Shown in pieces: positions 55,200-64,000 of a DNA stretch of 64,000 nucleotides. The notes beneath the pieces were generated by a model. It had not been told where the DNA came from, ran no database searches, and saw only the letters and a list, made by a program, of their open reading frames with translations. This DNA comes from Anniella stebbinsi (Eukaryota > Chordata > Lepidosauria > Squamata > Anniellidae), in contig JARDYH010000002.1 of NCBI GenBank assembly GCA_029215795.1, positions 276,466,310-276,530,309 on the forward strand. The letters are read 5' to 3'. How positions within the stretch are numbered: the stretch's first letter is position 1; each line of letters begins with the position of its first letter. Position numbers and translations under genes: made by a program.

Positions 55200-55834
55200 T
55201 TATTTCTTCAATAACATTCTCTCACCCCAAAATGTGCTCAATGTTCATCTGGAGTTCCTGTAACATCCAGGACTATCTCTGGAGCTTTGACTTGCTATTT
55301 TGCATAGTTTGTAATTATTGCAAGGCATGATGATCAGTCCATACAGTAAATACTTGTCCAAAAATATAGGGTCTGAGGTTGTCCAGAGCCCTCACTACTG
55401 TCAAGCATTTTTTTCTGGATGGTGGACAAGTTTATTTCCCTTAGCAAAAGTTTCTGACTCAGGTAGGTTACTAGGTGTCATGTTCCTGTAGCAAAACAGC
55501 TCCAACGCCATTTTCTGAAGCATCCACAGCCACATTAAATGTCTTCTTAAAGTGAGGTGCCTTAAAAACAGACCCTGAAATCAAAATATTTTTCAGTTGG
55601 TCAAAAGCTTCCTGACATTCAGCACTCCACACAATCGTATCAAGTTTACAGTTCTTTGTTAAATCAGACATAGGCCCAGCAATTCCCCCGAAATGGGGTA
55701 CACATTTTTTATAATACCTGGCAAGTCCCAAGAATGATCTAACTTGATTCTTGGTTTTAGGTACATCCCAGTTTTCAATAGCTTCCACCTTGTCCCACAA
55801 AGGTGTTATTATATTATCATTTTTCACCTGGGGC
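55200..55834 (-). pseudogene. Gmr1-like RT connection and RNase H
   Basis: The frame 55834-55471 has PLWDKVEAIENWDVPKTKN, then QVRSFLGLARYYKKCVPHF, PMSDLTKN, and FNVAVDASENGVGAVLLQE with the first RNase H Asp. After a frameshift near 55470, RALDNLRPYIFGQVF and WTDHHALQ follow (about 55320-55390), giving the later RNase H motifs. The RT palm is absent because foreign DNA begins near 55835. RNase H ends under 200 bp from the 3' LTR. Confidence 0.83.
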
Positions 55835-56067
55835 TCATCTTTATGGCATCGCTGCTGCAGTGCTGCAGGGGCGTGAGGCAGCACCCCCCCCTTCGCGCAC
55901 ATCGGCGCTCCTTCCGGCCACTTACATTGGAAAGAGTGCAATTGCAGGCTTTCCAGAAGGTGTCGCCACCACTGCTGCTGCCACTGCTCCTATGCCCGTA
56001 CACCCAAGCCTGCCCGCATTGGTACTGGGGAACTTGAAAACCTCTGTGCCCCCCTTCCTCAAGGTTG

Positions 56068-56107
<40 letters not shown>

Positions 56108-56400
56108 GTGTGTGTGTGTGTGTGATCCATCACATTTACAGAGAAATGAGGAAAACAACAACAAGGGGGGGGAGGAACAGGGCACACCAGCTCTTAATAT
56201 CCAACCCCCTTTAATTTTTAATTTTTTAAACTATGGTCAGCAGAGCACGGAGGTAGTCCAGCTTTCTTTTGGCTCGTTGGTCCACCCGCTTCCCTGCCCA
56301 GCCTATGGCAACCAATCAGTGGTCGCCAGGCTGTGGCATGCCTCCACAGCAGCTCCGGAGCAAGAGGGACAGACGGCAGATGAAAAACGCCTCTCCTTTG
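55835..56400. other. Unidentified insertion/replacement in pol
   Basis: Non-pol DNA lies between the RT connection and the integrase zinc domain, replacing the integrase core and RT palm. It contains (AT)n at about 56070-56103 followed by (TG)n to 56123. No duplication or known element end is visible. Confidence 0.45.
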
Positions 56401-56789
56401 ATAGGCAGGAATTGCAACAGGGCTTTACCTGATTTTCCCACACACTGACAGGCTTCACAAGACCTGAAATACTCAGCTACCAGGCTAGTAGAAATTTGCC
56501 ATTAACTTTTGTTTAGTCATGTTTTTTTCCACAAATGCCCTGTGCATGACAAATCATGGGCTAGTTCCAATAACCTTAGCTGGAATTTTCCAGGTACCAC
56601 CAGTTGCTTTAGGGGCTGCCAGTTTAGCTCTTGAATTTTTGGCAACCAGAGTCGATACAGCAATGCTTTGTTCCAGATAATCTGCTCTTTTTTCCCCCTC
56701 AGAAAAAAGGCTTTTTTTTTAGGGAAAGCAATTCTTTTTAAAGGTTCCAAACTAGGATCACTGAGGATTTCATGCTTGAACTCATCCAT
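56401..56789 (-). pseudogene. Gmr1-like integrase zinc-binding domain
   Basis: The frame 56789-56517 includes SLEPLKRIAFPKKKAFF, IWNKALLYRLWLP and LVVPGKFQLRLLELAHDLSC, then TGH, which gives the H-x(n)-H half of the HHCC zinc finger. After frameshifts, C-E-A-C-Q at 56448-56459 supplies the C-x2-C half. The catalytic D-D-E core should follow but is lost. It lies upstream of RT in the element's reading direction. Confidence 0.78.
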
Positions 56790-56934
56790 TTCTCCTAGGT
56801 CAGAAACCTGGGTCTCTAGGACCTTCTCTACAGAACCACTTGCCTCAGTTACTTGCCTCAGTTACTAGACCTTCCCCCTTCCTTTCCAGGCTCCAACCCT
56901 GGGCCCAACCCTTCCGGGTTTTCAATCAATTTGT

Positions 56935-57441
56935 CAGCCATTTCAGCAGCTTGATTTATATTATGTCTTTATCCTTAACCTTCAGCTTTATTTCCGTGGG
57001 TAACCTAAAATAAAAATGACCCAATGAGCCATTAATTCTAGAATCCTTTTTCTTGTATTTAGCTTCCCTCCACCCATTTCAATAGTAGTTTTTTGTTGTT
57101 GTTTTTAGTTTTGTTCCAAACTCTACCATAGATTTACCAGGCTGAGGAGCTAATATTCTGAACTTTTTCCTACAGAGCTCAAGACCCAACCTGAATTGTT
57201 TAAACACAGTTTATTTCTATTGAGCATAGGGAACAGCCCCACCTTCTGGCATACTATGATAGATCTCTGCTAGCATTATTAAGTTAGGCACAAACTTCAT
57301 ATATTCACCCTCCTGTACCCCCCACTTCTGTGCTGCCCATTCAAAGGTGGTCAGGAACAGCTGTGGGTCTTCTACTGGGGTGTAAGCTGTGAAGTCCTTG
57401 GGGGTGACCTTGGCTGGCTGCTCCAGTCTCAGCTGCGTCAT
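56935..57441 (-). pseudogene. Gmr1-like gag, SCAN-like capsid domain
   Basis: The first frame (57441-57217) has DPQLFLTTFEWAAQKWGV, the hallmark start of SCAN-type gag with its F-x-x-x-F-E pattern. After frameshifts the end RLPTEIKLKVKDKD (about 56970-57000) and INQAAEMADKL (about 56930-56960) matches the SCAN C-terminal helices. The domain mediates capsid or dimer contacts in the family. Vertebrate SCAN zinc-finger proteins derive from this gag lineage. Confidence 0.78.
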
Positions 57442-57829
57442 CTCCTCAACGTATCTTTGTTATGCCTCTTGCTGCTTTGCATTGTTCCTCTTGGGCTTTG
57501 CATTGTTCCTCTTGCATAGGGTGACCAGATTTTGGAAACCAAAATCCAGGTCCAAAATGGCCGCCCAAAGGGGGCATGCCCACCAACATGTCCGGCCCCC
57601 AGGGGTGGGTCCAGCCCCAAGGGGCATGCCCACCCGAACATAGCCTTGGTCACATGTCTGATTTCACAGCACACAATTAAGACATACATATATTTCCTTG
57701 TCTGAAAAGCTGTGTAGAAATAGTGAGTAGCTATAAAGACGCGGGGCAGATGTTACACATCAACATTATAAACATTGTGATATATACGTGAAATTGCTTT
57801 CAGGCAACATGACTAGAATTTTATCAGGT

Positions 57830-57990
57830 GTCACTTGTATGCATGCAGCACCTGGTGAAATTCCTTCTTCATCACAACAGTTAAAGCTGCACGAGCCATG
57901 CCTGGTGTGTACAGATATAAAAGAGGGCAGGGCTACTGCAGCTTTAACTGTTGTAATGAATAGGGAATTTCACCAGGTTGGGTGGAGGGG
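57830..57990. mobile_element. Family A fragment inside the C2 element
   Basis: GGTGTCACTTGTATGCATGCAG through AGGGAATTTCACCAGGTT matches the family A interior. Both ends are absent. Confidence 0.65.
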
Positions 57991-58855
57991 GGAATCCACA
58001 AAGCCACACTGTACAATAATCATAAACTCAAAGCCATACAGAAAAGTAATATTTGGAACTGAGCTGAAAGTTGTGACAGCGTGTACCCCTTTGCATGTAG
58101 TATAATAAGCAACAACACCAAATCAGTTTTGGAGCCACATTTTTTTATTACACAGCAACAAAGCAATGGTTGTGTTGATGGTGGGGAATCCACTTACCTA
58201 AGGCAAAATTAAAAATTCATTCACACACACACACACACACTCACCCAAGGTAAAATCATCATCATCATCTACACACATAGAGTGAACAGGTTCTAGTCTA
58301 GCATTCTAGTTTTCTATATGCAGGGTGTTTTCATGCTGGGGAGTATTCAAACCTATGACCTCCTGACTGCTGTCTGAAGTCCAGTCCAGGAAGGAGTATA
58401 TACCATGCTTCTTTTGAACATGAAGATTGGCACTTAGTCCCTCAGATGACACAGCACTTCAGCACTTTTTGTCTGTGTATGTGTATGCTGCTGAACTTCA
58501 TGTATGTCCAGGGGCTTACATGAAGCAACTATGCACATGGGTTCATTTTTCATTTCAATGAAGGGTTCCAACTGGGGTGTTCAAAGGAAGGTGTATGTGG
58601 ATCTAGCCTCTCCTTTGAAATGAATTAAGTATGTTCTTGTAGGTAAGAATATGCCTATACTGGAGCACTTGGATCCATAAGCAAGCTTGAGACTCAGGCC
58701 TCCTCTATTCCTTCTCATGAAATTAATTTACCTTTAATAATAAAAACTGAGCATTTTTTTCTTGTTGCCTCTACTTTGAATACAAAGGGAAGAAGATTTG
58801 ATACAAGCAGCACAAGTCTATGAATATTTATTCAGAAGTAAGTTGCACCATAGGG
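57991..58855. other. C2 interior with microsatellites
   Basis: (AC)n lies at about 58226-58242 and a short (ATC)n at about 58256-58268. No frames or other repeats. Confidence 0.4.
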
Positions 58856-59035
58856 AGGACAGGGCTCCTGTATCTTTAACAGTGGTGTAGAAAAGGGAAT
58901 TTCAGCAGGTGTCATTTGCATGCATGCAGCACCTGGAGAAATACCCTCTTCATCACAACACTTAAAAGCTGCAGGAGTCTTGCTCTCTTTTGTATCTGGT
59001 CACACTAGCTAAAGAGGGCAGGGCTCTTGCAGTAA
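58856..59035. mobile_element. Family A fragment inside the C2 element, second
   Basis: GGACAGGGCTCCTGTATCTT through GGTCACACTAGC and a further GGGCAGGGCTCTTGCAG. A rearranged partial copy. Confidence 0.6.
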
Positions 59036-59312
59036 TATACTGGTAATGCTTATACATAACAATCATCAGATTCTTACATCCTCTGTGACTATAAACCTGT
59101 ACAAAAAGAGCTTAAATTGGAAATAACACCTACATTTAATTCAAATTATTCATTTCAAACTCTATATTTCAGACTATATATAAGTGAGAAATGGGGGGGG
59201 AGGATGTTGTGCAGTAAAAACAGCCCACAATTCCCAGCATGCACTGCCTGGAAGGCTGCACTTACCGGAGCCATGGAACAGTGAGCTCTTGTGGCATTGC
59301 CACTGCAGGCAG

Positions 59313-59672
59313 CACAGGCCTCCTCCACACGAGACGTTTAATGAGCCTTGAAGGCTCATTATAAATTTTACCTCCACACCAGCAGAGCGCAAAACGGGCG
59401 TACAGGCGTGTTATCTCCCCGATAATGCGCATTTTCGAATGCGCGTTAAATAGCGACTTTTATTTTTCTCCGGCCGTTAAAGCGCATTTTCGCCGTGTGA
59501 ACAAGCGATTATGCGCATTAACGTCTTCTAAAGCGCTTTTTGGACATCAATTAATGCGCTTCGCCGCCTCTCGCTGCCTCCCGTGCAGAGGGATTAGGCG
59601 TAAATGCGCCTCCGCGAAAATGCGCATAATCCCCGAACCGGGTGCAAAAGCGCATCCTTGTGGAGGGGGCCT
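59313..59672. mobile_element. Family D inverted-repeat DNA element, copy 2
   Basis: The outer GGCCTCCTCCACACGAG and CTTGTGGAGGGGGCC are inverted. The interior is dense in GCGCATT/AATGCGC and matches 18871-19219 reversed. Words containing ATTCCCAGCATGCACTGCCTGG flank it at 59233-59254, with their inverse at about 59820-59842. Confidence 0.65.
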
Positions 59673-60026
59673 CAGTCACCAGCATGAATGCCTGCTGGCA
59701 TGATGCAGGAGAGGCAGTCCATGGAGGAGTCGCTGGCACCACACATTTCCCAAGAGCCCAGCAGCTGCCTACTTCCCCAGAGAGCTCTCCTAGTCCTAGT
59801 TTTCCATAAATGCAGCCCTCCCAGGCAGTGCATGCTGGGATTTGTAGGCTGTTCACTGCCTGCTTCCCCAGAAAGCTCTGTATGATGAACAGCCTCCAAC
59901 TCCTGAATGCTGCACATTAGAAGCAGGTGAGAGAAGGTGGGTGGGGGGCTTCTCTGGGCCTCTGGAAAAACCTCCTGCCTCAGCATCGCTGAGCTTTAGA
60001 AAGGGCCCCACAAAGTGCTTGTTTGG

Positions 60027-60119
60027 TCAGATGCCATAGGGAAGGGTTTTCTTTCTTCCACTCAAATGGCAGCCGCCATTTGAGTGGAAGGAAAAAATTC
60101 TTTCCTATGGCATCTGACC
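60027..60119. repeat. Near-perfect 93-bp palindrome
   Basis: GGTCAGATGCCATAGG on the left and CCTATGGCATCTGACC on the right, meeting at CCACTCAAATGGC/GCCATTTGAGTGG with almost no spacer. The few mismatches are in the A/T-rich middle of each arm. Confidence 0.85.
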
Positions 60120-60584
60120 AAAACAGGCCTTCTGAGGCCCCATGTTGTGGGTGTGCCAGGGAGGGTGGTGGGACCATGTGAGAGAGGGAGAGGGCTTCTC
60201 CAGGCCTCCAGAAAAGCGGGGCTTTGCAAAGGCCTCAGAAAGGGTCTGTTTGGGTGGATGTGAGGGAAGCCTTTTTCTCTTCCTCTGGGGGTGCACGAGG
60301 GAGGGGTCATGGGGGAGCGTGGGGGGCATGAGGGAAGGCCTCTGTTAAACCCCACCCCTGCATCACAGGGCCCATTAGGCAGACGCCACCGGTAACCCCA
60401 TGCCTTGTCTTGTCTCATGCTGCTGCTCCTGGTGCCTGCAATCGGATCGGCCAGGGGAGGGGCTGAAGTCGCATTTTGGACTCACCAAAACACAATCAAA
60501 ATCCCGGAACCCCCCCCCCCCGCCACCCAAAACAACCCCCCCCCTGCGCCGCGCCGCCCCGCACTCCTTACCTGGGCATCTGCT

Positions 60585-60765
60585 TGCCTCTGGTGCTCAG
60601 AATCTACTGAGAAACAGGCTTCCTGCCCTGTCTCTCAGTACGCGCTGGGTGATGACATCATCACCCGGTGCGCTACTGAGGGACAGGCTGCGAAGCCTGT
60701 TTCTCAGTAGATTCCGAGCACCGGAGGGAAGTGGACGCCTCAGCAGGTAAGTGCCTCGCGCTGCC
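60585..60765. mobile_element. Family B core fragment inside the C2 element
   Basis: ATCTACTGAGAAACAGGCTT and its inverse surround GGGTGATGACATCATCACCC, then GCAGGTAAGTGCC. No B termini are present. Confidence 0.7.
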
Positions 60766-60898
60766 CGCCTCCCGCCACCGCCGCGTGACCCCCTGCCACC
60801 CCGTTTTTCCCCCGCTGCCCCCCGGTTGCCCCGGTTCGGCCTAGGTTTCCAGGTTAGGACCGGGAAACCCCGGGCCATCTGGACACCCTACTCTTGCA

Positions 60899-61243
60899 CG
60901 TTGTGTTGTTCCATTTGAATTTTGTGTTTTTCCCTTTGGATCGTCTCCTCGAGTCTCCCTTATTCACTTGGGCTTTCAGTTGCTCAGCCTCCAGCCGGAT
61001 CCTCTCCCCTTCCAACTTGTTCTCCTCCTCTTTCTCCTTGACTACAATCTGCAGTTCCCTTTCTTTGAACTCCCATTCTTTTGTTTGGGGCTCAGCTGGA
61101 CTTATGGGGCTCCCTACACTAGTTGCTGCATGTGTGATCAGCATTACTTTATGCTCTTCCACAATTTCATCTTCCCATTGCAAAGTGTCCTTTTTACATT
61201 GTTTAATCAGAGCGGTTTTGTTCAAAGACAGATACTGGCTCAT
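60899..61243 (-). pseudogene. Gmr1-like gag N-terminus with coiled coil
   Basis: It starts MSQYLSLNKTALIKQCKKD and turns into a Glu/Lys-rich heptad-like stretch (KERELQIVVKEKEEENKLEG and on to EAEQLKAQ) that predicts a coiled coil. It lies 90 bp after the primer-binding site, as expected for gag. The C2 element interrupts it; the coiled-coil codons (EEQCKAQEEQCKA) resume at about 57508. Confidence 0.72.
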
Positions 61244-61332
61244 CTTGCTAACCTATTTGTTCCCTAATCTGCAGTCCCCAAAATATTGGTAAAACTTTGT
61301 AAGTTTTGGAGTGCCAAATTCCAACTTTGTCA

Positions 61333-61352
61333 GAATCCAACCACTACTACCA
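61333..61352 (-). other. Primer-binding site, probably tRNA-Leu
   Basis: The plus strand reads GAATCCAACCACTACTACCA, the form of a tRNA 3' end: T-arm half GAATCC, acceptor strand, and CCA. It lies two bases from the LTR edge at 61355. It agrees best, about 16 of 20, with the vertebrate tRNA-Leu (UAG/AAG) 3' end as I know it. Three of the four differences are transitions. Confidence 0.6.
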
Positions 61353-61354
61353 TA

Positions 61355-61715
61355 CGTCAGGGTTCCTTTCTATGACCTGGACCCCGTGAGCATCTCCTTA
61401 AGGAACTCTACCTCCTTAAGAGTCCCACCTTCCTTCTTTTACCTCCCTCTTCCCAGTAACATGGGGTTTAAGTGAATGACACTCCAGACACTTTAGGTTT
61501 AATACAACAGTTTACTAGAAAAGTAAAAAAAAAAAAGCAGCAATTTATAAGTAAAGGTATTTAGTCAATAAAGCTGAGTGATAGAAAGGCATTAAGAGAA
61601 AATAAAAGTTGCAAAAACTCAAATCCTTTTACCCTTAGCTACATCTTTCTGCTCTTTCCATATGGGCTTGTCTTTCTCTTTCTCTGGTCTGGCTGGTTCT
61701 CTCATTCTTTTATAC
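61355..61715 (-). mobile_element. Gmr1-like element 5' LTR, interrupted
   Basis: Co-linear with the 3' LTR at 54256-54990, less the family A insertion. The edge reads CGTCAGGG instead of TGTCAGGG. A family B element starts at 61716, within a base of the TATA word, so the rest of the LTR should lie beyond the window. Confidence 0.82.
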
Positions 61716-61890
61716 TAGGGGTGTGCATCGGATCGGATCCGATCCACGATCCGAATCCGATCCGACCCAAAATCGGGAAAATCCGATCCGATCCGATCCG
61801 ATCCGGACAACCTCCGATCCGATGAGGTCCGATCCGGATCGGACGCCATTTTGAATGCTTTTTCCCATAGCCAAGTATTGTTTTACAAAA

Positions 61891-62940
61891 ACGCCTATAA
61901 CTTTTTCATTTTTAAAGATAGAAGGATGAAACTTGGGCACATTGTAGACTGGTTAGGGGTAGTTATCTGTGAGAAATTTCAGAAAGATTGGTGCATGCAT
62001 TTTGTGGCAATTAATTTTTTAATAAATACCCAGGAATGCCTATAACTTTGTCATTTTTAAAGTTACACACATGAAACTTTGCCACATTGTAGGGGGTACC
62101 TTGGGACCTATGTGTGTGAAATTTCAGAAACGTAGGTGCTTGTCTTGTGTGGCAATTAATTTTTAGAAAAATGGGTAGTAGTGGGGTAAATACAGTTACG
62201 CCTCCCATTTTTTATTTTTGAAGATACAAACAGGAAACTTGGGCACATTACAGGTACCACTTGCCTTGATATGTGTGTGAAATTTCAGAAACATTGGAGC
62301 TTTCCTTGTGTGGCAATTAATTTTTGAAACAATGAGGAAAGAAACACCTATAACTTTGTCATTTTTAAAGTTACACACATGAAACTTTGCCACATTGTAG
62401 GTGCTACCTTGGGACCCATGTGTGTGAAATTTCGGAAACGTAGGTGCTTGCCTTGTGTGGCAATTAATTTTTTAATAAATACCCAGGAATGCCTATAACT
62501 TTGTCATTTTTAAAGTTACACACATGAAACTTTGCCACATTGTAGGCGGTACCTTGGGACCTATGTGTGTGAAATTTCGGAAACGTAGGTGCTTGCCTTG
62601 TGTGGCAATTAATTTTAGAAAAATGGGTAGTGGTGGGGTAAATACAGTTACGCCTCCCACTTTTTTATTTTTGAAGATACAAACAGGAAACATGGGCACA
62701 TTACAGGTACCACTTGGCTTGATATGTGTGTAAAATTTCAGACAGCTGGGTCCAGGCATGTGGTGGCAAGGTATTTTTGAAACAATGAGGAAAGAAACGC
62801 CTATAACTTTTTTATTTTAAAAGTTAGAAGTCTGAACATTGCTCACTTTGTAGATGGGTTAGGGGTAGATATGTGTCAGAAATTTCAGAATTATAGGTCC
62901 AGGCATTTGATGGCTATGGAATTTTTAAATTACATGTTTC
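61891..62940 (+). repeat. Seven module-M units in a higher-order pattern
   Basis: Units starting with (A)CGCCTATAAC or ACGCCTCCC begin at about 61891, 62036, 62198, 62344, 62489, 62650 and 62798. Corresponding units repeat at 452-453 bp (61891/62344, 62036/62489, 62198/62650), so a three-unit block is duplicated. Confidence 0.8.
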
Positions 62941-64000
62941 AAAAAAATTTCTACAGAGGCCAGGTCTTCCCCTCCCGCTTCCCGCGAAGAAAAGGAAACA
63001 CTCTCTCGTCTCGATCCCTTTGATCCTTGCTAGTAGTATCCATTACAGGGCTCGTGTTTCCTTTCCTACTTTCACTTTTCACTTTGTACTCAAGCAGACA
63101 CGAGCCCTGTAATGGATACTACCAAGGATCAAAGGGATCGAGACCAGAGTGATCCTTCCTTGCACGCATGGCTGCAAAACTCAGCTAGGCTCAGCCGTTC
63201 TGCTTGATAAGTGAAAGTAGGAAAGGAAACACGAGCCCTGTAATGGATACTACTAGCAAGGATCAAAGGGATCGAGACGAGAGAGTGTTTCCTTTTCTTC
63301 GCGGGAAGCGGGAGGGGAAGACCTGGCCTCTGTAGAAATTTTTTTGAAACATGTAATTTAAAAATTCCATAGCCATCAAATGCCTGGACCTATAATTCTG
63401 AAATTTCTGACACATATCTACCCCTAACCCATCTACAAAGTGAGCAATGTTCAGACTTCTAACTTTTAAAATAAAAAAGTTATAGGCGTTTCTTTCCTCA
63501 TTGTTTCAAAAATACCTTGCCACCACATGCCTGGACCCAGCTGTCTGAAATTTTACACACATATCAAGCCAAGTGGTACCTGTAATGTGCCCATGTTTCC
63601 TGTTTGTATCTTCAAAAATAAAAAAGTGGGAGGCGTAACTGTATTTACCCCACCACTACCCATTTTTCTAAAATTAATTGCCACACAAGGCAAGCACCTA
63701 CGTTTCCGAAATTTCACACACATAGGTCCCAAGGTACCGCCTACAATGTGGCAAAGTTTCATGTGTGTAACTTTAAAAATGACAAAGTTATAGGCATTCC
63801 TGGGTATTTATTAAAAAATTAATTGCCACACAAGGCAAGCACCTACGTTTCCGAAATTTCACACACATGGGTCCCAAGGTAGCACCTACAATGTGGCAAA
63901 GTTTCATGTGTGTAACTTTAAAAATGACAAAGTTATAGGTGTTTCTTTCCTCATTGTTTCAAAAATTAATTGCCACACAAGGAAAGCTCCAATGTTTCTG
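62286..64000. repeat. Very long near-perfect palindrome
   Basis: The position pairs sum to 126286: an identical 88-codon frame lies at 62493-62759 (minus) and 63527-63793 (plus). The arms meet near 63079 and 63208 around a 128-bp centre. That centre contains a third copy of GAGCCCTGTAATGGATACTA followed by AAGGATCAAAGGGATCGAGA. The right arm is cut by the window end. Confidence 0.92.

Larger units (their letters stand above)
57517..60890. mobile_element. Family C2 hAT-like composite element, 3.4 kb
   Basis: It begins TAGGGTGACCAGATTTTGG and ends GCCATCTGGACACCCTA. A perfect 8-bp duplication CTCTTGCA lies at 57509-57516 and 60891-60898. It carries two family A fragments, one family D element, a family B core, a 90-bp palindrome and inverted ZNF143-like words. 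It has no transposase. It splits gag between the coiled coil and the SCAN-like domain. Confidence 0.88.
54256..61715 (-). mobile_element. Gmr1-like Ty3/gypsy retrotransposon, near-complete, decayed
   Basis: The order on the minus strand is: 5' LTR (61715-61355, cut by a B element), primer-binding site, gag with coiled coil, SCAN-like gag domain, integrase zinc domain, RT connection and RNase H, polypurine tract, and 3' LTR (55126-54256). The integrase precedes RT and nothing follows RNase H except the 3' LTR, the order known for Gmr1-like elements. Four insertions interrupt it: a family A copy in the 3' LTR, unidentified DNA at about 55835-56400, a 3.4-kb C2 element in gag, and the B element in the 5' LTR. 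The integrase core, protease and RT palm are missing. Confidence 0.82.
61716..64000. mobile_element. Family B hAT-like foldback element, runs off the window
   Basis: It begins TAGGGGTGTGCATCGGATC. The left flanking 8 bp are TTTTATAC (61708-61715). The left arm contains seven module-M units and is mirrored around position 63143 by the sequence from about 63208 to the window end. By symmetry the right end should lie near 64570, followed by TTTTATAC. Confidence 0.85.

Noticed and set aside
62493..62759. Two identical 88-codon proteins as a duplicated gene
   Set aside because: Both are frames through module-M repeats in the palindrome arms; the identity reflects the palindrome, not protein conservation.
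1..64000. tRNA, rRNA or CRISPR loci
   Set aside because: The only tRNA-like sequence is the SINE head at about 36000; tandem repeats have transposon boundaries or satellite character, not repeat-spacer structure.

Overview
This window looks like a gene-poor, transposon-dense stretch of a reptile genome, most likely a squamate (lizard or snake). The evidence is the mix of repeats: L2/CR1-type LINEs, a Jockey-like LINE with endonuclease, reverse transcriptase and a C-terminal Cys motif, Ty3/gypsy elements with a SCAN-like gag, a tRNA-derived SINE, and many non-autonomous hAT-like DNA elements. I found no convincing host gene, rRNA, tRNA or CRISPR. Every coding stretch I recognise belongs to a transposable element and is broken. 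The species is my inference.

Layout. 1-1640 is AT-rich with nothing recognisable. 1641-9340 is a nested locus: an inverted-repeat element (family C) carries a 320-bp hAT-like element (family A) in its left arm and a full-length 6.2-kb LINE on the minus strand with a 14-bp target duplication. 9345-21660 holds older repeats, inverted and tandem modules, and two abutting hAT-like family B elements. 21670-21910 is a head-to-head pair resembling a Penelope-type terminus with a hammerhead-like fold. 22273-24830 has family B and A elements, one inside the other. 26938-32250 is a second nest: a LINE fragment split by a family B element that itself carries a family A element, then the 3' end of a Ty3/gypsy element split by another B element. 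35402-36029 is a third hAT-like element carrying a SINE. 36896-38763 contains a 380-bp inverted duplication of an unidentified reading frame. 40418-41918 is a 5'-truncated L2. 42825-48740 holds an LTR-like sequence and three B elements, one of 1.8 kb with five tandem palindromic units. 54256 to the right edge is a Ty3/gypsy element with both LTRs visible, bearing four further insertions; the last is a family B element with a very large near-perfect palindrome that runs off the window.

How the parts relate. Three hAT-like families (A, B, C2) share ends of the form TAGGG/TAGGC...CCTA and make 8-bp duplications, but none encodes a transposase here, so one or more transposases acting in trans must have moved them. 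Exact duplications give the relative age of insertions at six nested sites. In the two Ty3/gypsy elements, RNase H lies next to the 3' LTR, and in one an integrase zinc domain lies before the RT segment. This is the unusual gene order of Gmr1-like elements, the lineage whose gag gave rise to the vertebrate SCAN domain.
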